The notes below the pieces were generated by a model. The model was not told the origin of the DNA and did no database searches. It saw only the letters and a list, made by a program, of their open reading frames with translations. Made by a program: the position numbers and the translations under genes. This document shows positions 30,952 to 41,016 of a stretch of DNA of 64,000 nucleotides, one piece after another. Source of the DNA: Lachnospiraceae bacterium UBA4338 (GTDB lineage: Bacteria > Bacillota > Clostridia > Lachnospirales > Lachnospiraceae); NCBI GenBank assembly GCA_002393735.1, contig DGTK01000015.1, positions 1 to 64,000 on the forward strand, given 5' to 3'. Within the stretch, counting starts at the first letter, position 1, and every line of letters starts with the position of its first letter.

Positions 30952-33648
30952 ATGAAAAAGAAAACCATAATTACAATTATTGCAGTTACAGCAGGCCTTG
31001 CACTTTTGTGGAGTGGAATAGTGGTGCTGCTTTATTTCTCAACAAAGAAGCATAATGATGGAGAGACGATAGCCATAGAAGAAGCTCTGGATGATGTTTC
31101 GGGTAATGCCGGTGCAACAGAGGAGAAATCAGATGATGAACCGGATGAGACCATCGTCAGTGTTGACTCTGACCATAACTATGGTACTATCAGTAATCAC
31201 ATTGTTGTGGGTACTGCCAAAGGTGAAGGTTATGAAGGCATAAAGGGAACCGGTGATTATAATTATGGTGAAGCTTTGCAGAAATCTCTTATTTTTTATG
31301 AACTTCAGCGTTCAGGTGCTCTTCCTGAAACAGTAAGATGTAACTGGAGAGGAGATTCCTGCCTGGGTGATGGCTCAGATAATAATATTGATCTTACAGG
31401 TGGCTGGTATGACGCGGGAGATAATGTCAAATTCAATCTTCCTATGTCCTATACTGCTACAATGCTTGCCTGGTCATTATATGAAGACAAGCAGTCTTAT
31501 ATAGACAGCAATCAGTATGAATATGCTCTTGCCAACGTTAAATGGGCCAATGATTATTTCATTAAATGTCATCCTGAGGATGAAGTTTATTATTATCAGG
31601 TTGGCGATGGTGGTTCAGACCACGGATTCTGGGGACCATGTGAGGTCGTAGATCTTGCAACGAACAGACCATCATATAAGGTGGATAAAGATCATCCGGG
31701 CGGAGCTGTATGTGCAGAAACTGCTGCATCACTTGCTGCAGCATCTGTAGTATTCAAAGATGAAGATGCAGAATATTCAAAACTCTGCTTACAGCATGCC
31801 AAGAGTTTATATGAATTTGCGGCCAAATATCCTTCAGATGAAGGATATACAGCAGCAAACGGATTCTATAATTCCTGGAGCGGCTCATCAGATGAATTAT
31901 CATGGGCTTCCATCTGGCTTTATATTGCAACAGGTGATGATTCTTATCTTGATAAGGCAAAGACATATTATGAAGCAGCAGGTCATGATTATGACTGGGC
32001 TATGTGCTGGGATGATGTGCACATTGGCTGCCTTATGATGCTTGCCAAACTTACAGATGAAAAAGAATATAAAGATGAAATAGAACATCATCTGGATTAC
32101 TGGACAACAGGTACTGCAGATGGTGAGAGAATTACATATTCACCAAAAGGCCTTGCATGGCTTGACAGCTGGGGTTCTCTTCGATATGCCACAACTACAG
32201 CCTTTATTGCCTGTGTATATTCAAGATGGGATGGAGCAGATTCCAAGAAGGCTGATGTGTACTGGGATTTTGCGGTAAGTCAGGCTAATTATGCTCTTGG
32301 TAGTTCAGGACGCTCATATCTTATAGGTTTTGGAGAAGACTATCCGACTCATCCGCATCACAGAACAGCTCAGGGTTCTTATGCCAATAACATGAATGAG
32401 CCTGCTGAGTTCAGACATACCTTATATGGCGCCTTGGTGGGTGGACCGGATGCATCCGACGGTTATACAGATGAGGTTTCCAATTATACAACCAACGAAG
32501 TGGCCTGTGATTATAATGCGGGATTTACAGGACTTATGGCTGCTCTCTATGGTGAATATCACGGACAGACATTAATTAACTTCGGTGCCGTGGAAGACAT
32601 CACATATGATGAGATGTATGTGGAGGCTGCAGTTAATGTAGACGGGGATGATTTTACCGAGATTAAATGCATGACATATAATGTTTCTTCTTTCCCTGCA
32701 AGAAAAGCCAATAATTTAGAGTTAAGATATTTTATTGACTTATCGGAAGTTTATGCGGCAGGCGGTTCTGCAGAAGATGTGGAGATAACCACCAATTATA
32801 TGCAGGGCGCATATGTAGATGGAATAAAGACATGGGATGAAGATAATCATATTTATTATTTAAGCATACTTTATGATGATTCACTTTATCCGGGTGGACA
32901 GGAGAATTATAAGAAAGAAACACAGGTCAGAATGATATGTAAGACGGCCTGGGATCCGTCAAACGATTATTCATATGAAGGACTTCCAAATGGAAATGTG
33001 GTTTTAACCACTAAAATTGCTTTATATGAAGATGGCAAATTAATCTTCGGAAGCGAGCCTGATAAGGGTAATAATGCAGGACAGAGTGTGGTTAGTCTTG
33101 GAAGTGGTTCGGGCAATGGTTCCGGAAATGATTCAGGAAATGGCGGTAATAATCAGGGATCCGGAAATAGCGGACAGCCTGCAAATAATGTAACATCTAC
33201 TGCATCTGAGGGTGATTTATCACTGCAGGTTAAATATAATCAGTCAGGTTCTAATGTAAACAGTATTGCCGGCACAATAACAATTACAAATGAGGGTAAA
33301 GACAGCATTGATTTATCCGATATAAGTATAGAGTATTATTTTACCAACGAAGAATCCAAATCAATGACCTTTAACTGCTACTATGCATCCATGCAAAATG
33401 GAGATACATACAGTGCACTTAGTTCTGTAACAGGTAAGTTTGAAAGCGCAGATGGAGATAATGCGGATACAGTTTGTGTTATTACTCCGGGAAGCGGAAC
33501 TTTGGCAAGCGGTGGAACTGTTGGCATTGATTTTGCCATTAATCATGATGACTGGTCATCACTTAATATGACCAATGATTATTCATCAGATGCAGGTAAT
33601 GTTGTTATCGTATCCGGCGGTAAGGTGATTTTCGGTAAAAGACCTTAA
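30952..33648 (+). CDS. GH9 endoglucanase with CBM3 modules, membrane-anchored
   Basis: 898-residue cellulase. An N-terminal membrane helix (about 8-28) with no clear cleavage site suggests anchoring at the cell surface. The GH9 catalytic domain (about 90-540) has the nucleophile/base pair in Asp-Ala-Gly-Asp (154-157), His469-His470-Arg471, and the acid Glu516 in NEVACDYN. A CBM3c-like module follows (about 550-700), then a Gly/Asn/Ser-rich linker and a C-terminal CBM3b-like module (about 745-898). This order is typical of processive Cel9 enzymes, which cut beta-1,4-glucan. No dockerin is seen, so it is not cellulosomal. The start at 30952 has AAAGAGA upstream. Confidence 0.92.
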   Translation: MKKKTIITIIAVTAGLALLWSGIVVLLYFSTKKHNDGETIAIEEALDDVSGNAGATEEKSDDEPDETIVSVDSDHNYGTISNHIVVGTAKGEGYEGIKGTGDYNYGEALQKSLIFYELQRSGALPETVRCNWRGDSCLGDGSDNNIDLTGGWYDAGDNVKFNLPMSYTATMLAWSLYEDKQSYIDSNQYEYALANVKWANDYFIKCHPEDEVYYYQVGDGGSDHGFWGPCEVVDLATNRPSYKVDKDHPGGAVCAETAASLAAASVVFKDEDAEYSKLCLQHAKSLYEFAAKYPSDEGYTAANGFYNSWSGSSDELSWASIWLYIATGDDSYLDKAKTYYEAAGHDYDWAMCWDDVHIGCLMMLAKLTDEKEYKDEIEHHLDYWTTGTADGERITYSPKGLAWLDSWGSLRYATTTAFIACVYSRWDGADSKKADVYWDFAVSQANYALGSSGRSYLIGFGEDYPTHPHHRTAQGSYANNMNEPAEFRHTLYGALVGGPDASDGYTDEVSNYTTNEVACDYNAGFTGLMAALYGEYHGQTLINFGAVEDITYDEMYVEAAVNVDGDDFTEIKCMTYNVSSFPARKANNLELRYFIDLSEVYAAGGSAEDVEITTNYMQGAYVDGIKTWDEDNHIYYLSILYDDSLYPGGQENYKKETQVRMICKTAWDPSNDYSYEGLPNGNVVLTTKIALYEDGKLIFGSEPDKGNNAGQSVVSLGSGSGNGSGNDSGNGGNNQGSGNSGQPANNVTSTASEGDLSLQVKYNQSGSNVNSIAGTITITNEGKDSIDLSDISIEYYFTNEESKSMTFNCYYASMQNGDTYSALSSVTGKFESADGDNADTVCVITPGSGTLASGGTVGIDFAINHDDWSSLNMTNDYSSDAGNVVIVSGGKVIFGKRP

Positions 33649-33742
33649 AAAATAGTGTGCAAAACGCCGATTTTGTGATATTGTAGAGGTGTAGGCGGTT
33701 AAAAACCATTTACGAATTGTAATGTAGTTTGAGGAACAGGAT

Positions 33743-35464
33743 ATGCCAGCTAAGAAATTGAATGACTTGTGGCCTGGAATAGAAAGTAATGTGGCAGTGC
33801 TTCACGGAATAGTGAATGATACCATACTTTCCAAACTTGAGCTTGCCAGGGATTCCAGTCCGGAGACAATTGAAAAGAAAGCCAGAGTTAATCTTGTTAA
33901 TGCTTTCAGCAGGGCGATATATGGCGAAAATATGCTTAAGATAGATAAGAAGAATCTCAGAACAGAGATTGCTCTTGCTACAGACAAGTATACTCATTTC
34001 CTGTCTTCAGTGCGTATTGGTGACAAGGATCTCATTGATATATTTGGTGAGGAGAAGCTTCTTAACAAGGATACAGGTGTTGAGGCTATCCTTAAGATAA
34101 TTCCGGATGAGATTGCCTATGTAAATGATGATTGTAAGGGTATATATGTTTTCGATATTAATGGAGTTATGATCCTTCCAGAGATTACCGTTAATATGAA
34201 GAACCTGTTTACCTGCAAATATGATAAATATGATGATATTCCAAAACCGAAAAAGAGCGAGTTTATTACGAATCACGCCAAGTATGTTGAGGATACCAAA
34301 CTTTACGAAGAATATCAGCAGGCCCTTCAGGATACAGAGACTGTGGGTATTGCGATTGATAAGTCAATGAAGAGAATCTCCAATGCGGCTTCTACTGCAG
34401 GTAAGAGAGATGAGGTGAAGGCTGAGAACTTCAGGCTTCATTTCCTTAAGGCCCAGAGGCAGACATCAGAGATTAATGAATATACCACTTTGGTTGGAAT
34501 TGCCAGAGAGGTTGAGAATCTTCAGAAGATAATTGAAGATAAGAAGACTGACAGAAGAACTTATAATCGTTCTTTGGAGCAGACTGACATAATGAAGATA
34601 AGGATGAGAGTCCTTGAGAAAATCATTGCCGAGCGTAACTGTCATCTTGAACTTGTGCGCCTCACCAGTGAATATGCCACATATGCGGAATATCTTGTTT
34701 TTGATAATCTGCCGGAGGATGTTAGAAGAAGGCTTACTCTTATAAGAAGCATTTCGCAGATTGTTATTGATACCTTAAAAGACATTCATAAGGGCGATGA
34801 GATTGCATCCTTTGATTACTATGGAAATCTCCTTAAGGTTGGTGATGTGAACTTATCCGGCGATGATATGAAAGATGCCCTTGACAGGATGGAAGAACTT
34901 TACAGTGATTACTTTAGAAGCGATCTTCCGCAGATACCTCTGGAAAAACTCCAGGAGATTGAAGGATATGTTAAGGAAAGACGTTCCATCTTACAGGCAG
35001 TTGAAAAAGGTGAAGACATAGAATATTTCCTGCCGCTTTCAGTGGCACGTTTTACACGCCAGAATAAGGAAGTGTCCAAATATACAACAGAAGTTGTTGA
35101 TATGGCTATAAAGGCCAATTTCATGCAGATAGCAGCCAAGGAAGATGAAGAGATGCTTCTTCTTGGTAATCCTGCAATGTCTCCGGAGCGAAGAGCTATC
35201 GGGTATGCCGAAGCCATGGAGCATAAGATGTGCATGGATCAGCTCTTTATGTGTATGACTGTGGCTGACCAGTTTAAGATTCTGAAGACTCTTGAGCAGA
35301 AAGATATCACGGCTGAGATTCAGAATTACACAGATCTTCATGATGCACTGGCTGTAAGCTATGTGGAAATCAAGGAAGAGGAGACCGAGAGAAAGGAACA
35401 GTTCGAGGATTTTGACCACGATGTTGCTCCGGATAAGGATAAATTTGATATAGATTTTAAGTAA
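33743..35464 (+). CDS. Unknown protein beside the TIR gene
   Basis: 573-residue soluble protein that I do not recognise. It starts MPAKKLNDLWPGIESNVAV, has Glu/Lys-rich helical stretches near 190-290 that could form coiled coils, and an acidic C-terminus (FDHDVAPDKDKFDID). No enzyme motif is visible. AGGAACAGGAT before the ATG is a weak ribosome site. It lies 57 bp before a zinc-ribbon/TIR protein on the same strand, with only a palindromic repeat between them, so it may be its partner or sensor. Confidence 0.6.
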   Translation: MPAKKLNDLWPGIESNVAVLHGIVNDTILSKLELARDSSPETIEKKARVNLVNAFSRAIYGENMLKIDKKNLRTEIALATDKYTHFLSSVRIGDKDLIDIFGEEKLLNKDTGVEAILKIIPDEIAYVNDDCKGIYVFDINGVMILPEITVNMKNLFTCKYDKYDDIPKPKKSEFITNHAKYVEDTKLYEEYQQALQDTETVGIAIDKSMKRISNAASTAGKRDEVKAENFRLHFLKAQRQTSEINEYTTLVGIAREVENLQKIIEDKKTDRRTYNRSLEQTDIMKIRMRVLEKIIAERNCHLELVRLTSEYATYAEYLVFDNLPEDVRRRLTLIRSISQIVIDTLKDIHKGDEIASFDYYGNLLKVGDVNLSGDDMKDALDRMEELYSDYFRSDLPQIPLEKLQEIEGYVKERRSILQAVEKGEDIEYFLPLSVARFTRQNKEVSKYTTEVVDMAIKANFMQIAAKEDEEMLLLGNPAMSPERRAIGYAEAMEHKMCMDQLFMCMTVADQFKILKTLEQKDITAEIQNYTDLHDALAVSYVEIKEEETERKEQFEDFDHDVAPDKDKFDIDFK

Positions 35465-35470
35465 AATGAC

Positions 35471-35499
35471 GTGACATTGGGGACGGTTCTTGATGTCAC
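35471..35499. repeat. GGGACGG palindromic repeat, copy 1
   Basis: GTGACA...TGTCAC arms (8 bp counting flanking CG and T pairs) around a loop with GGGGACGGTTCTT. Same type as 36913-36941. It lies in the 57-bp gap before the TIR-protein gene. Confidence 0.8.
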
Positions 35500-35521
35500 G
35501 TTGTTAAGTTGGAGATCGAAA

Positions 35522-36916
35522 ATGGAAAAACTTCGTTGCAAAATCTGCGGCGCGGAACTGAATACAAAACCACATTTCACCTATATCACATGCAAGAATT
35601 GTGGAATGGAGCAGACACTGCCAAGGCTTAAGTCGGAGCCGGAGGTGGTTATTTATAATGCGGCTCACAGGGACAGGATTCTAACTAATGATTTTATTCT
35701 GTCCAGAGAAAAGATGGATAATCTCTGGAGATTCAATGCGAAAGAGGCGGACCTTGGTTATGACATGATGCTGGCTCAGTATGGCGTTGTATATTATCAA
35801 CTTCCTGACAAAACCTCATATCCTATTTTGGCAAAATATGTGGATACGCCGATACCACTTTATGAGCCTTATCAGAGGGCCTTACAGCTTGGTAATGACA
35901 AGCAGATAGCCATCTGGAAGAAGCAGGCCAAAGAGATAGAGGATATTCGCAAGAAATGCGCTCCATACAAGGATTATTACAAAGACGAGAAGGTCGATGT
36001 TTTGATTGACTGGGCATATGATACTGATGAAGTGGCAGAACTGGCTGAAGAGATAATTAAGGAACTGAACAAGGCAGGATATTATACTTTTGCCCGTAAC
36101 AGGATATTTAAATATAAGCCGGATGTGGATGTTTCAGACAGGCAGCATTTTATGATGCAGCGTTATGAGGCGGCGAAAATTGCGAAATGTTGTCTTTGCT
36201 TAAATGTAAATGAGTTGTTCAGGGGATATGGTTTCTTCTGTTTATACAGCGCTGAGCATAAGGATGATGCCAAGTTTATTGAACTTACCAGCCTTGAACC
36301 GTCGCCATTTTTCAAGGAAAGTGTTTTGTTTGGGGAGGCCGACTGGAAGAAGCAGCTGGTTGAGGCTGTCAGGAAGGTTATTGGACCTCCGGGTTCGGCC
36401 AAGGCTCTGGGTGCGTCAGCCGATTCGGATGATGATGAAGATGATGCCGATATGACGGCAGCACTTGAAGAAATGCGTAAACTTCGTGAGACTGTGAGAG
36501 ATGCAATTAAGAGCCTTGGTGGGGCAGAGGCTTCAAAATCAGTATTTATAAGTTATAGTAGCAGGGAGACTGCTGAGGCAAGAAAGGTTAAGGATCTTCT
36601 CGAGAAAGAAGGCATAAGCTGCTGGATGGCACCTGAATCAATACCAGCAGGTAGTGATTATGGTAATGAGATAGCCAATGCGATTAGAACGGCTGACTTT
36701 GTGGTTGTAATGCTTTCAGCGAATTCACAGAGTTCGAAGTGGGTGTCAAAGGAAGTGGACTTTGCACTAAAATATGACAGAACGGTAATTCCGTTTCAGT
36801 TGGACGATTCAGAGCTTACTCCGGCCTTTGATTTCAGGCTTACGGATGTGCAGAGAATATATGCAAGTGGCAGATTTTACGAGGCATTTAGTGAACTTTT
36901 GAAGAGGATTGGGTGA
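35522..36916 (+). CDS. Zinc-ribbon and TIR-domain protein
   Basis: 464 residues. An N-terminal zinc ribbon (CKICG x14 CKNCG), a middle part with KVDVLIDWAYDTDEVAELAE that looks like a second, degenerate TIR-type fold, an Asp-rich linker near 305-320, and a C-terminal TIR domain (about 339-464). The TIR domain starts SVFISYSSRETAEA and keeps the W/E pattern SKWVSKEVDFAL, Glu411 being the likely catalytic residue of NAD-cleaving TIR enzymes. Bacterial TIR proteins often act in phage defence or signalling. GGAG lies before ATG 35522. Whether it is an NADase or only a scaffold cannot be told. Confidence 0.8.
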   Translation: MEKLRCKICGAELNTKPHFTYITCKNCGMEQTLPRLKSEPEVVIYNAAHRDRILTNDFILSREKMDNLWRFNAKEADLGYDMMLAQYGVVYYQLPDKTSYPILAKYVDTPIPLYEPYQRALQLGNDKQIAIWKKQAKEIEDIRKKCAPYKDYYKDEKVDVLIDWAYDTDEVAELAEEIIKELNKAGYYTFARNRIFKYKPDVDVSDRQHFMMQRYEAAKIAKCCLCLNVNELFRGYGFFCLYSAEHKDDAKFIELTSLEPSPFFKESVLFGEADWKKQLVEAVRKVIGPPGSAKALGASADSDDDEDDADMTAALEEMRKLRETVRDAIKSLGGAEASKSVFISYSSRETAEARKVKDLLEKEGISCWMAPESIPAGSDYGNEIANAIRTADFVVVMLSANSQSSKWVSKEVDFALKYDRTVIPFQLDDSELTPAFDFRLTDVQRIYASGRFYEAFSELLKRIG

Positions 36917-36941
36917 CAGTAGGGACGGTTCTTCCTGTCAC
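36913..36941. repeat. GGGACGG palindromic repeat, copy 2
   Basis: GTGACAG...CTGTCAC around TAGGGACGGTTCTTC. It overlaps the TIR-gene stop codon and is in direct orientation with copy 1, so the TIR gene is neatly bracketed by the pair. Confidence 0.8.
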
Positions 36942-36944
36942 GTT

Positions 36945-37874
36945 TTAATGAATTAGTAATGCTAATAATGGGAGAGTTATCAGGCAAAGGAGTGTGCTTA
37001 AGAGTATGCAGTTGGCTGATGACTCTCTTTCGCTTTTATGGATTTCAGCGAGGGTCAGGATGACTGAAGCACAAGGGGTGCCTGAGAGAATTAAAATGCT
37101 ATATTTAAGAACCGGGTCCACCGGCAGGAAATAAACAAGGGCAAATGAAAACAATGGGAATACAAGGAGTTTCATGCCGCAGATGAAATAGACAAAAGGA
37201 GTTGTGAAGAGTTTCTTCGGGTCCATGGCGGAGAGTCTGATTCCCAGAATTATCATACATACAGGGGTTGTCATTGTGCCCAGAAGATTAATGGATGTTA
37301 TGGCCTGGGCAGGGAGAAATTTATAGAAATCAATTATATACAGAGGAAGGCCGATTAGCATACCGATAAAAGCCGGGTTGGCTACAGCTGACTTGATTGA
37401 AATGAATTTCTTATCGGATGTCAGTGCATAAACGCCTAAAGTGAATACAAAGATATTCATTGTGATGACGAAGATGCAGGAATAGCAGGCAACTTCAGGG
37501 TTATTCGGGAACAAGGCCTTAATCAGAGGCAACCCAAAGAAACCCACATTTCCGAGGCTGCTTGCGGTGGTCATCATTCGATATTTGCTGTCTGCGAATT
37601 TTTTTCGAAAGAGCAGAATCAGGATTCCCATGAATATGAGCTGAGTGCATATGCTGATAATTGCAAAAAGTCCCATTCTGTAGAGATTGACCACTGAGAC
37701 TTCAAGATTCATGAAGGCGGAGATAATCATCATTGGGGAGAGTATATATATTAATACTCCGGACAGAGTGGGAAGATGCTCCGGTTTGGCCATTTTACCC
37801 TTGGCAAGAAGATAACCGGTCATCATGTATGCAATTGATGTAAGTACGCTGACGTAGGCAATTTTAAAACTCAT
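36945..37874 (-). CDS. Auxin efflux carrier (AEC) family permease
   Basis: 309-residue membrane protein with about ten hydrophobic helices arranged as two repeats of five. The AEC start LTSIAYMMTGYLLAKGKM and later SSLGNVGFFGLPL and LGTMTTPVCMIILGIRLS fit the family. Transports small organic acids such as malate or malonate in bacteria. No Shine-Dalgarno match is seen before the ATG, but the start fits the family's N-terminus. The gene is convergent with the TIR gene and lies after the LuxR-type gene on the same strand. Confidence 0.85.
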   Translation of the reverse strand: MSFKIAYVSVLTSIAYMMTGYLLAKGKMAKPEHLPTLSGVLIYILSPMMIISAFMNLEVSVVNLYRMGLFAIISICTQLIFMGILILLFRKKFADSKYRMMTTASSLGNVGFFGLPLIKALFPNNPEVACYSCIFVITMNIFVFTLGVYALTSDKKFISIKSAVANPAFIGMLIGLPLYIIDFYKFLPAQAITSINLLGTMTTPVCMIILGIRLSAMDPKKLFTTPFVYFICGMKLLVFPLFSFALVYFLPVDPVLKYSILILSGTPCASVILTLAEIHKSERESSANCILLSTLLCLITLPLLALLIH

Positions 37875-37914
37875 AAGGAAATATTATATTAGTACAAGGG
37901 AAAATGCAAGGGTA

Positions 37915-39714
37915 TCATCTTTCTTCATAGAAAAGGGCGCTGATCTCCGGGAGGGAGTTGGTGCCTGTTTTTTCTTTTATGCCCGCTATGTGCCTTGAGA
38001 TTGTTCGTAAAGTGATGTTTTGCATGTCTGCCAGCTCTTTCTGAGTTTTGCCGGGATTGGCGAGAAAGAGGGAGAGGGTAGCTGTTTCTTTATCTGATAA
38101 TTTGTACTTACCTGCCCAGGAAGTGACCTGGTCGTCGAAGGATGGGGTGGTCGCCGGGGCGGAGATTGCGGCGGTGGTGGTCGTGGAGGCCGGAACGGCG
38201 AGCGCGGTCGGGGTAGACGCTGGGGCAGAGATTGTGGCGGTGGTCGGAGTGGTCGCCGGGGCGGAGGTTGTGCCAGGTGCTGATATCTGGTCCCCTGATT
38301 CCTTTGGCAAGGTTGGTACACTCGCAGGGGCAATACCAGGGGTGTCATAGTAAAGCTGCTTTACGGCCTGGAATGAGGAACAGCCTGTCTTGTCGCAGAT
38401 ATTACTTAAGGTTCTGTAGAGGACGGATCTGGATATATACAGCTTCTTTGCAAGTTCTGACATATTACCGTCAAAAGAAATAGCTGTAATGAACAGTTCA
38501 GCTTCTTTATCTGTAAGATTATATTTCTTCACAAAATCATAGGGTGATATATGGTAGACGCTGTCTGTCCTGGCTTCAGACATGTTGAGTTCACCTGTAA
38601 TGGCAAAGATAATAATGATAATAATGGTGCAGACAAGCTCAATTCCTACAATGACATAGCTTGGAAGAGTATAAAAAAGTGGAGTAATAAAAATAAATGA
38701 AAAAACAGAGTCCACCACACGGCCACTGGTAGCAATAAGAGGCGCAAAACGTTGGCCACGTGAAAGCTTAAGCATTATTAGTACAAAGAAACTGTTAATG
38801 GTTCCTGCAACAAGGTAATAAACGCATGCATTAACATAGATAGATGATACATCCTTAAGAAGAATAGGATTAAGTATTCCGAAAAGCACAAGGGTAATGG
38901 AGATGATACTGATATACTTCATATCCTTTATTTCCATAGCGATACCCATAATGATATATGGAACTATAATGATAAGTCTCGGCTTGTCATAAGCCACCAT
39001 ATTGTTATTATGTAAACTTTCCAAAAGCGGGAAAGTAAGGAAGTTACCTATGAATTCATATAAGATGATAACAATAATCATAGAAACAAAGACGAAAGTG
39101 AAACTGTGTTTATTTCCTGATTCAATATGGTCTTCACTAAGCTCACTGGCATAAACATCGTTATTATGTGCCCAGTTGGTCGTTGCCTTTAGAAATGCCA
39201 CAATCAAGAGGGTAAACAGGCATACATTGGATGAAAAGACAAATTGCATGACATACTGGATAAAAATGGCAGCAGACATACTTATGATGTAAATAAGTCC
39301 TACATGATGCAATTTATTAATGGCTTTAGATAAATGAAGATAATAATAGACGCATTCAAATCCTATTAATATTGTAAAAAGATACATAAATATAAGGAAA
39401 ATACGCGGATTGTGAGTTCTGTATATACAAAGAATCGCCGGCGCACTAAGCAGGGAAACAATTCCCATCAAGCGCTTTAATGTGGTCTGGGAAAACTTGA
39501 AAAAACTTAAGATAAGGCCTGCGACAATAATTGAAGCACCAAAAGAAAGCAGGGTGAGTCTGTCATGAAACATGGCAGCATCAGAATCAACATATTCGTT
39601 GATATGTATATTAAAATGGCTCATTACTGTTGAGTAGGTAAAATTATAGAAGAATAATAAAATTGCAAGTAAAATATGATTCTTGCCAAATCTTTTTTTA
39701 GAGCCGATGTCCAT
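37915..39714 (-). CDS. Multi-span membrane protein fused to two LuxR-type HTH domains
   Basis: 599 residues. The first 380 residues have about 12 hydrophobic helices, like a transporter-derived sensor. A LuxR-like HTH (about 400-460; LTDKEAELF and ELAKKLYISRSVLYRTLSNI) follows. A 70-residue Ala/Pro/Thr-rich linker with repeated SAPATTP-type units leads to a second LuxR-like HTH (about 535-599; LSDKETATLSLFL and ELADMQNITLRTISRHIAGIKEKTG). Membrane-bound LuxR regulators are common in Coriobacteriia, but the tandem HTH is unusual. GAGGTG precedes the start. Likely targets are its own gene and the divergent 39911 gene. Confidence 0.8.
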   Translation of the reverse strand: MDIGSKKRFGKNHILLAILLFFYNFTYSTVMSHFNIHINEYVDSDAAMFHDRLTLLSFGASIIVAGLILSFFKFSQTTLKRLMGIVSLLSAPAILCIYRTHNPRIFLIFMYLFTILIGFECVYYYLHLSKAINKLHHVGLIYIISMSAAIFIQYVMQFVFSSNVCLFTLLIVAFLKATTNWAHNNDVYASELSEDHIESGNKHSFTFVFVSMIIVIILYEFIGNFLTFPLLESLHNNNMVAYDKPRLIIIVPYIIMGIAMEIKDMKYISIISITLVLFGILNPILLKDVSSIYVNACVYYLVAGTINSFFVLIMLKLSRGQRFAPLIATSGRVVDSVFSFIFITPLFYTLPSYVIVGIELVCTIIIIIIFAITGELNMSEARTDSVYHISPYDFVKKYNLTDKEAELFITAISFDGNMSELAKKLYISRSVLYRTLSNICDKTGCSSFQAVKQLYYDTPGIAPASVPTLPKESGDQISAPGTTSAPATTPTTATISAPASTPTALAVPASTTTTAAISAPATTPSFDDQVTSWAGKYKLSDKETATLSLFLANPGKTQKELADMQNITLRTISRHIAGIKEKTGTNSLPEISALFYEER

Positions 39715-39910
39715 AATGTGTCACCTCATTAAAAGCCTTAAAATCAAGGTTTATAATAAAAAATAAAAAAAGGTTTGTAAAGTGACAAAAGGTCAAATGT
39801 CTACAATATGACATCCATTTTGGACAATAGAAACATGTGTCACCTTATATTTGGGGAGGCTGGTTGGTAAGATGGGGGTATCAGTTTTGTGAAATGAAAG
39901 GAGAGATTGA
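39715..39910. other. Divergent promoter region between the HTH regulator and a cell-wall protein
   Basis: Contains an 11-bp direct repeat ATGTGTCACCT (39716-39726 and near 39834-39844) and the inverted pair ATGTC/GACAT around 8 nt (about 39797-39814). These may be operator sites for the membrane-bound regulator. No gene seen. Confidence 0.4.
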
Positions 39911-40993
39911 ATGAAAAAGTTTTTAAGTAAAGTTCTGCCGATTTCTTTGGCAGCAGTTTTAGTACTAGGTATGATACCGAGCGTTGGTGTTAAGGCCATG
40001 GATCCGAATATTGACAATAATCAAGTAGTTCGTGAAAAAATTGATACATTGTCATTTTCGTACGCACAGCCAAAAGCTGGTGATGCACTTAGCATAGATT
40101 CAGTTTTTACGTTGACTAGTGGCGATGGTACTATTATTGCAGACAGCCTTGCACTTGTTGATTCATACGAAGAGGTTCAAGATGGAGATGTCAGCTTTAT
40201 AGAAGCACAGGTACATCGACCAGTGGATGGTGAAAAGTATGAAGCTGGAAAAACCTATCATTTTGAAGTAAACATTCGTTTTGCAGAGGATGGTTATTAT
40301 TTCGCAGATAAAGATGAAATGAAAGTAACTTTCACTCCAGATGGTGTTACATATGTCATTGGATTTTGGGGCATACCAGGAGAGCAGAGCCAGGGTGGAA
40401 TGATTTATGGTGATTTCACTGTAGCAGCAGCTGAAGAACAGAAAGAAGAAGCTAAAGAAGAAACCAAGGAAGAAACTAAAGAAGAAACCAAAGAAGAAAC
40501 CAAAGAAGAAGCAAAAGAAGAGGCAACTACTCCTGCTGAACTTAAGATTTTAGATGGTGCTAATCAGGAAGTTGATGGTACAGGTGATGTTACAATCAGA
40601 GCAAATGGTGAGTTCGCGAATTTTGACAAACTTCTTATGGATGATAAGGAAGTAGATCCTTCTAATTATGACAAGAAGGAAGGTTCTACAATCGTTACAC
40701 TTAAGGCGGCATATGTTGCAAGTCTTGGCGCAGGTGCTCATACCGTATCTTTCGTATATAAGGATGGCAGCGCAGTTAAGACTACATTAACACTTAAGGC
40801 AACAGGTAATTCAGAGGCAGCTCCTGCAGCTACTAATACAAGCACACCGGCAGCAACTCCTGCTCCGGCAGCAGCTGCAACTGATTCAGTAGCTCCTAAG
40901 ACAGGTGAGAATGTTATGTGGATTTATGTAATTCTTGCAATGTCAGCTCTTGGTATGGGTGTTACAGCAGTTAGTATTAAGAAAAATAAATAA
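39911..40993 (+). CDS. Secreted cell-wall-anchored protein with LPXTG-like tail
   Basis: 360 residues. A signal peptide (KKFLSKVLPISLAAVLVLG, cleavage after about residue 30), a globular region (about 35-170), a repeat tract of KEETKEE units (about 175-200), a second globular domain (about 205-300), a Pro/Ala/Thr-rich linker, and the end PKTGE, a membrane helix and a basic tail. The sorting motif is APKTG rather than LPxTG, so sortase recognition is possible but not certain. AAAGGAGAG precedes the ATG. Surface role unknown. Confidence 0.8.
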   Translation: MKKFLSKVLPISLAAVLVLGMIPSVGVKAMDPNIDNNQVVREKIDTLSFSYAQPKAGDALSIDSVFTLTSGDGTIIADSLALVDSYEEVQDGDVSFIEAQVHRPVDGEKYEAGKTYHFEVNIRFAEDGYYFADKDEMKVTFTPDGVTYVIGFWGIPGEQSQGGMIYGDFTVAAAEEQKEEAKEETKEETKEETKEETKEEAKEEATTPAELKILDGANQEVDGTGDVTIRANGEFANFDKLLMDDKEVDPSNYDKKEGSTIVTLKAAYVASLGAGAHTVSFVYKDGSAVKTTLTLKATGNSEAAPAATNTSTPAATPAPAAAATDSVAPKTGENVMWIYVILAMSALGMGVTAVSIKKNK

Positions 40994-41016
40994 TCCTTCG
41001 CAAAACTAAATAAAAA

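Noticed and set aside
37986..38348. Pro/Arg-rich frame on the minus strand within the double-HTH gene
   Set aside because: It is a shifted reading of the repetitive Ala/Pro/Thr linker of the real gene in the same strand.
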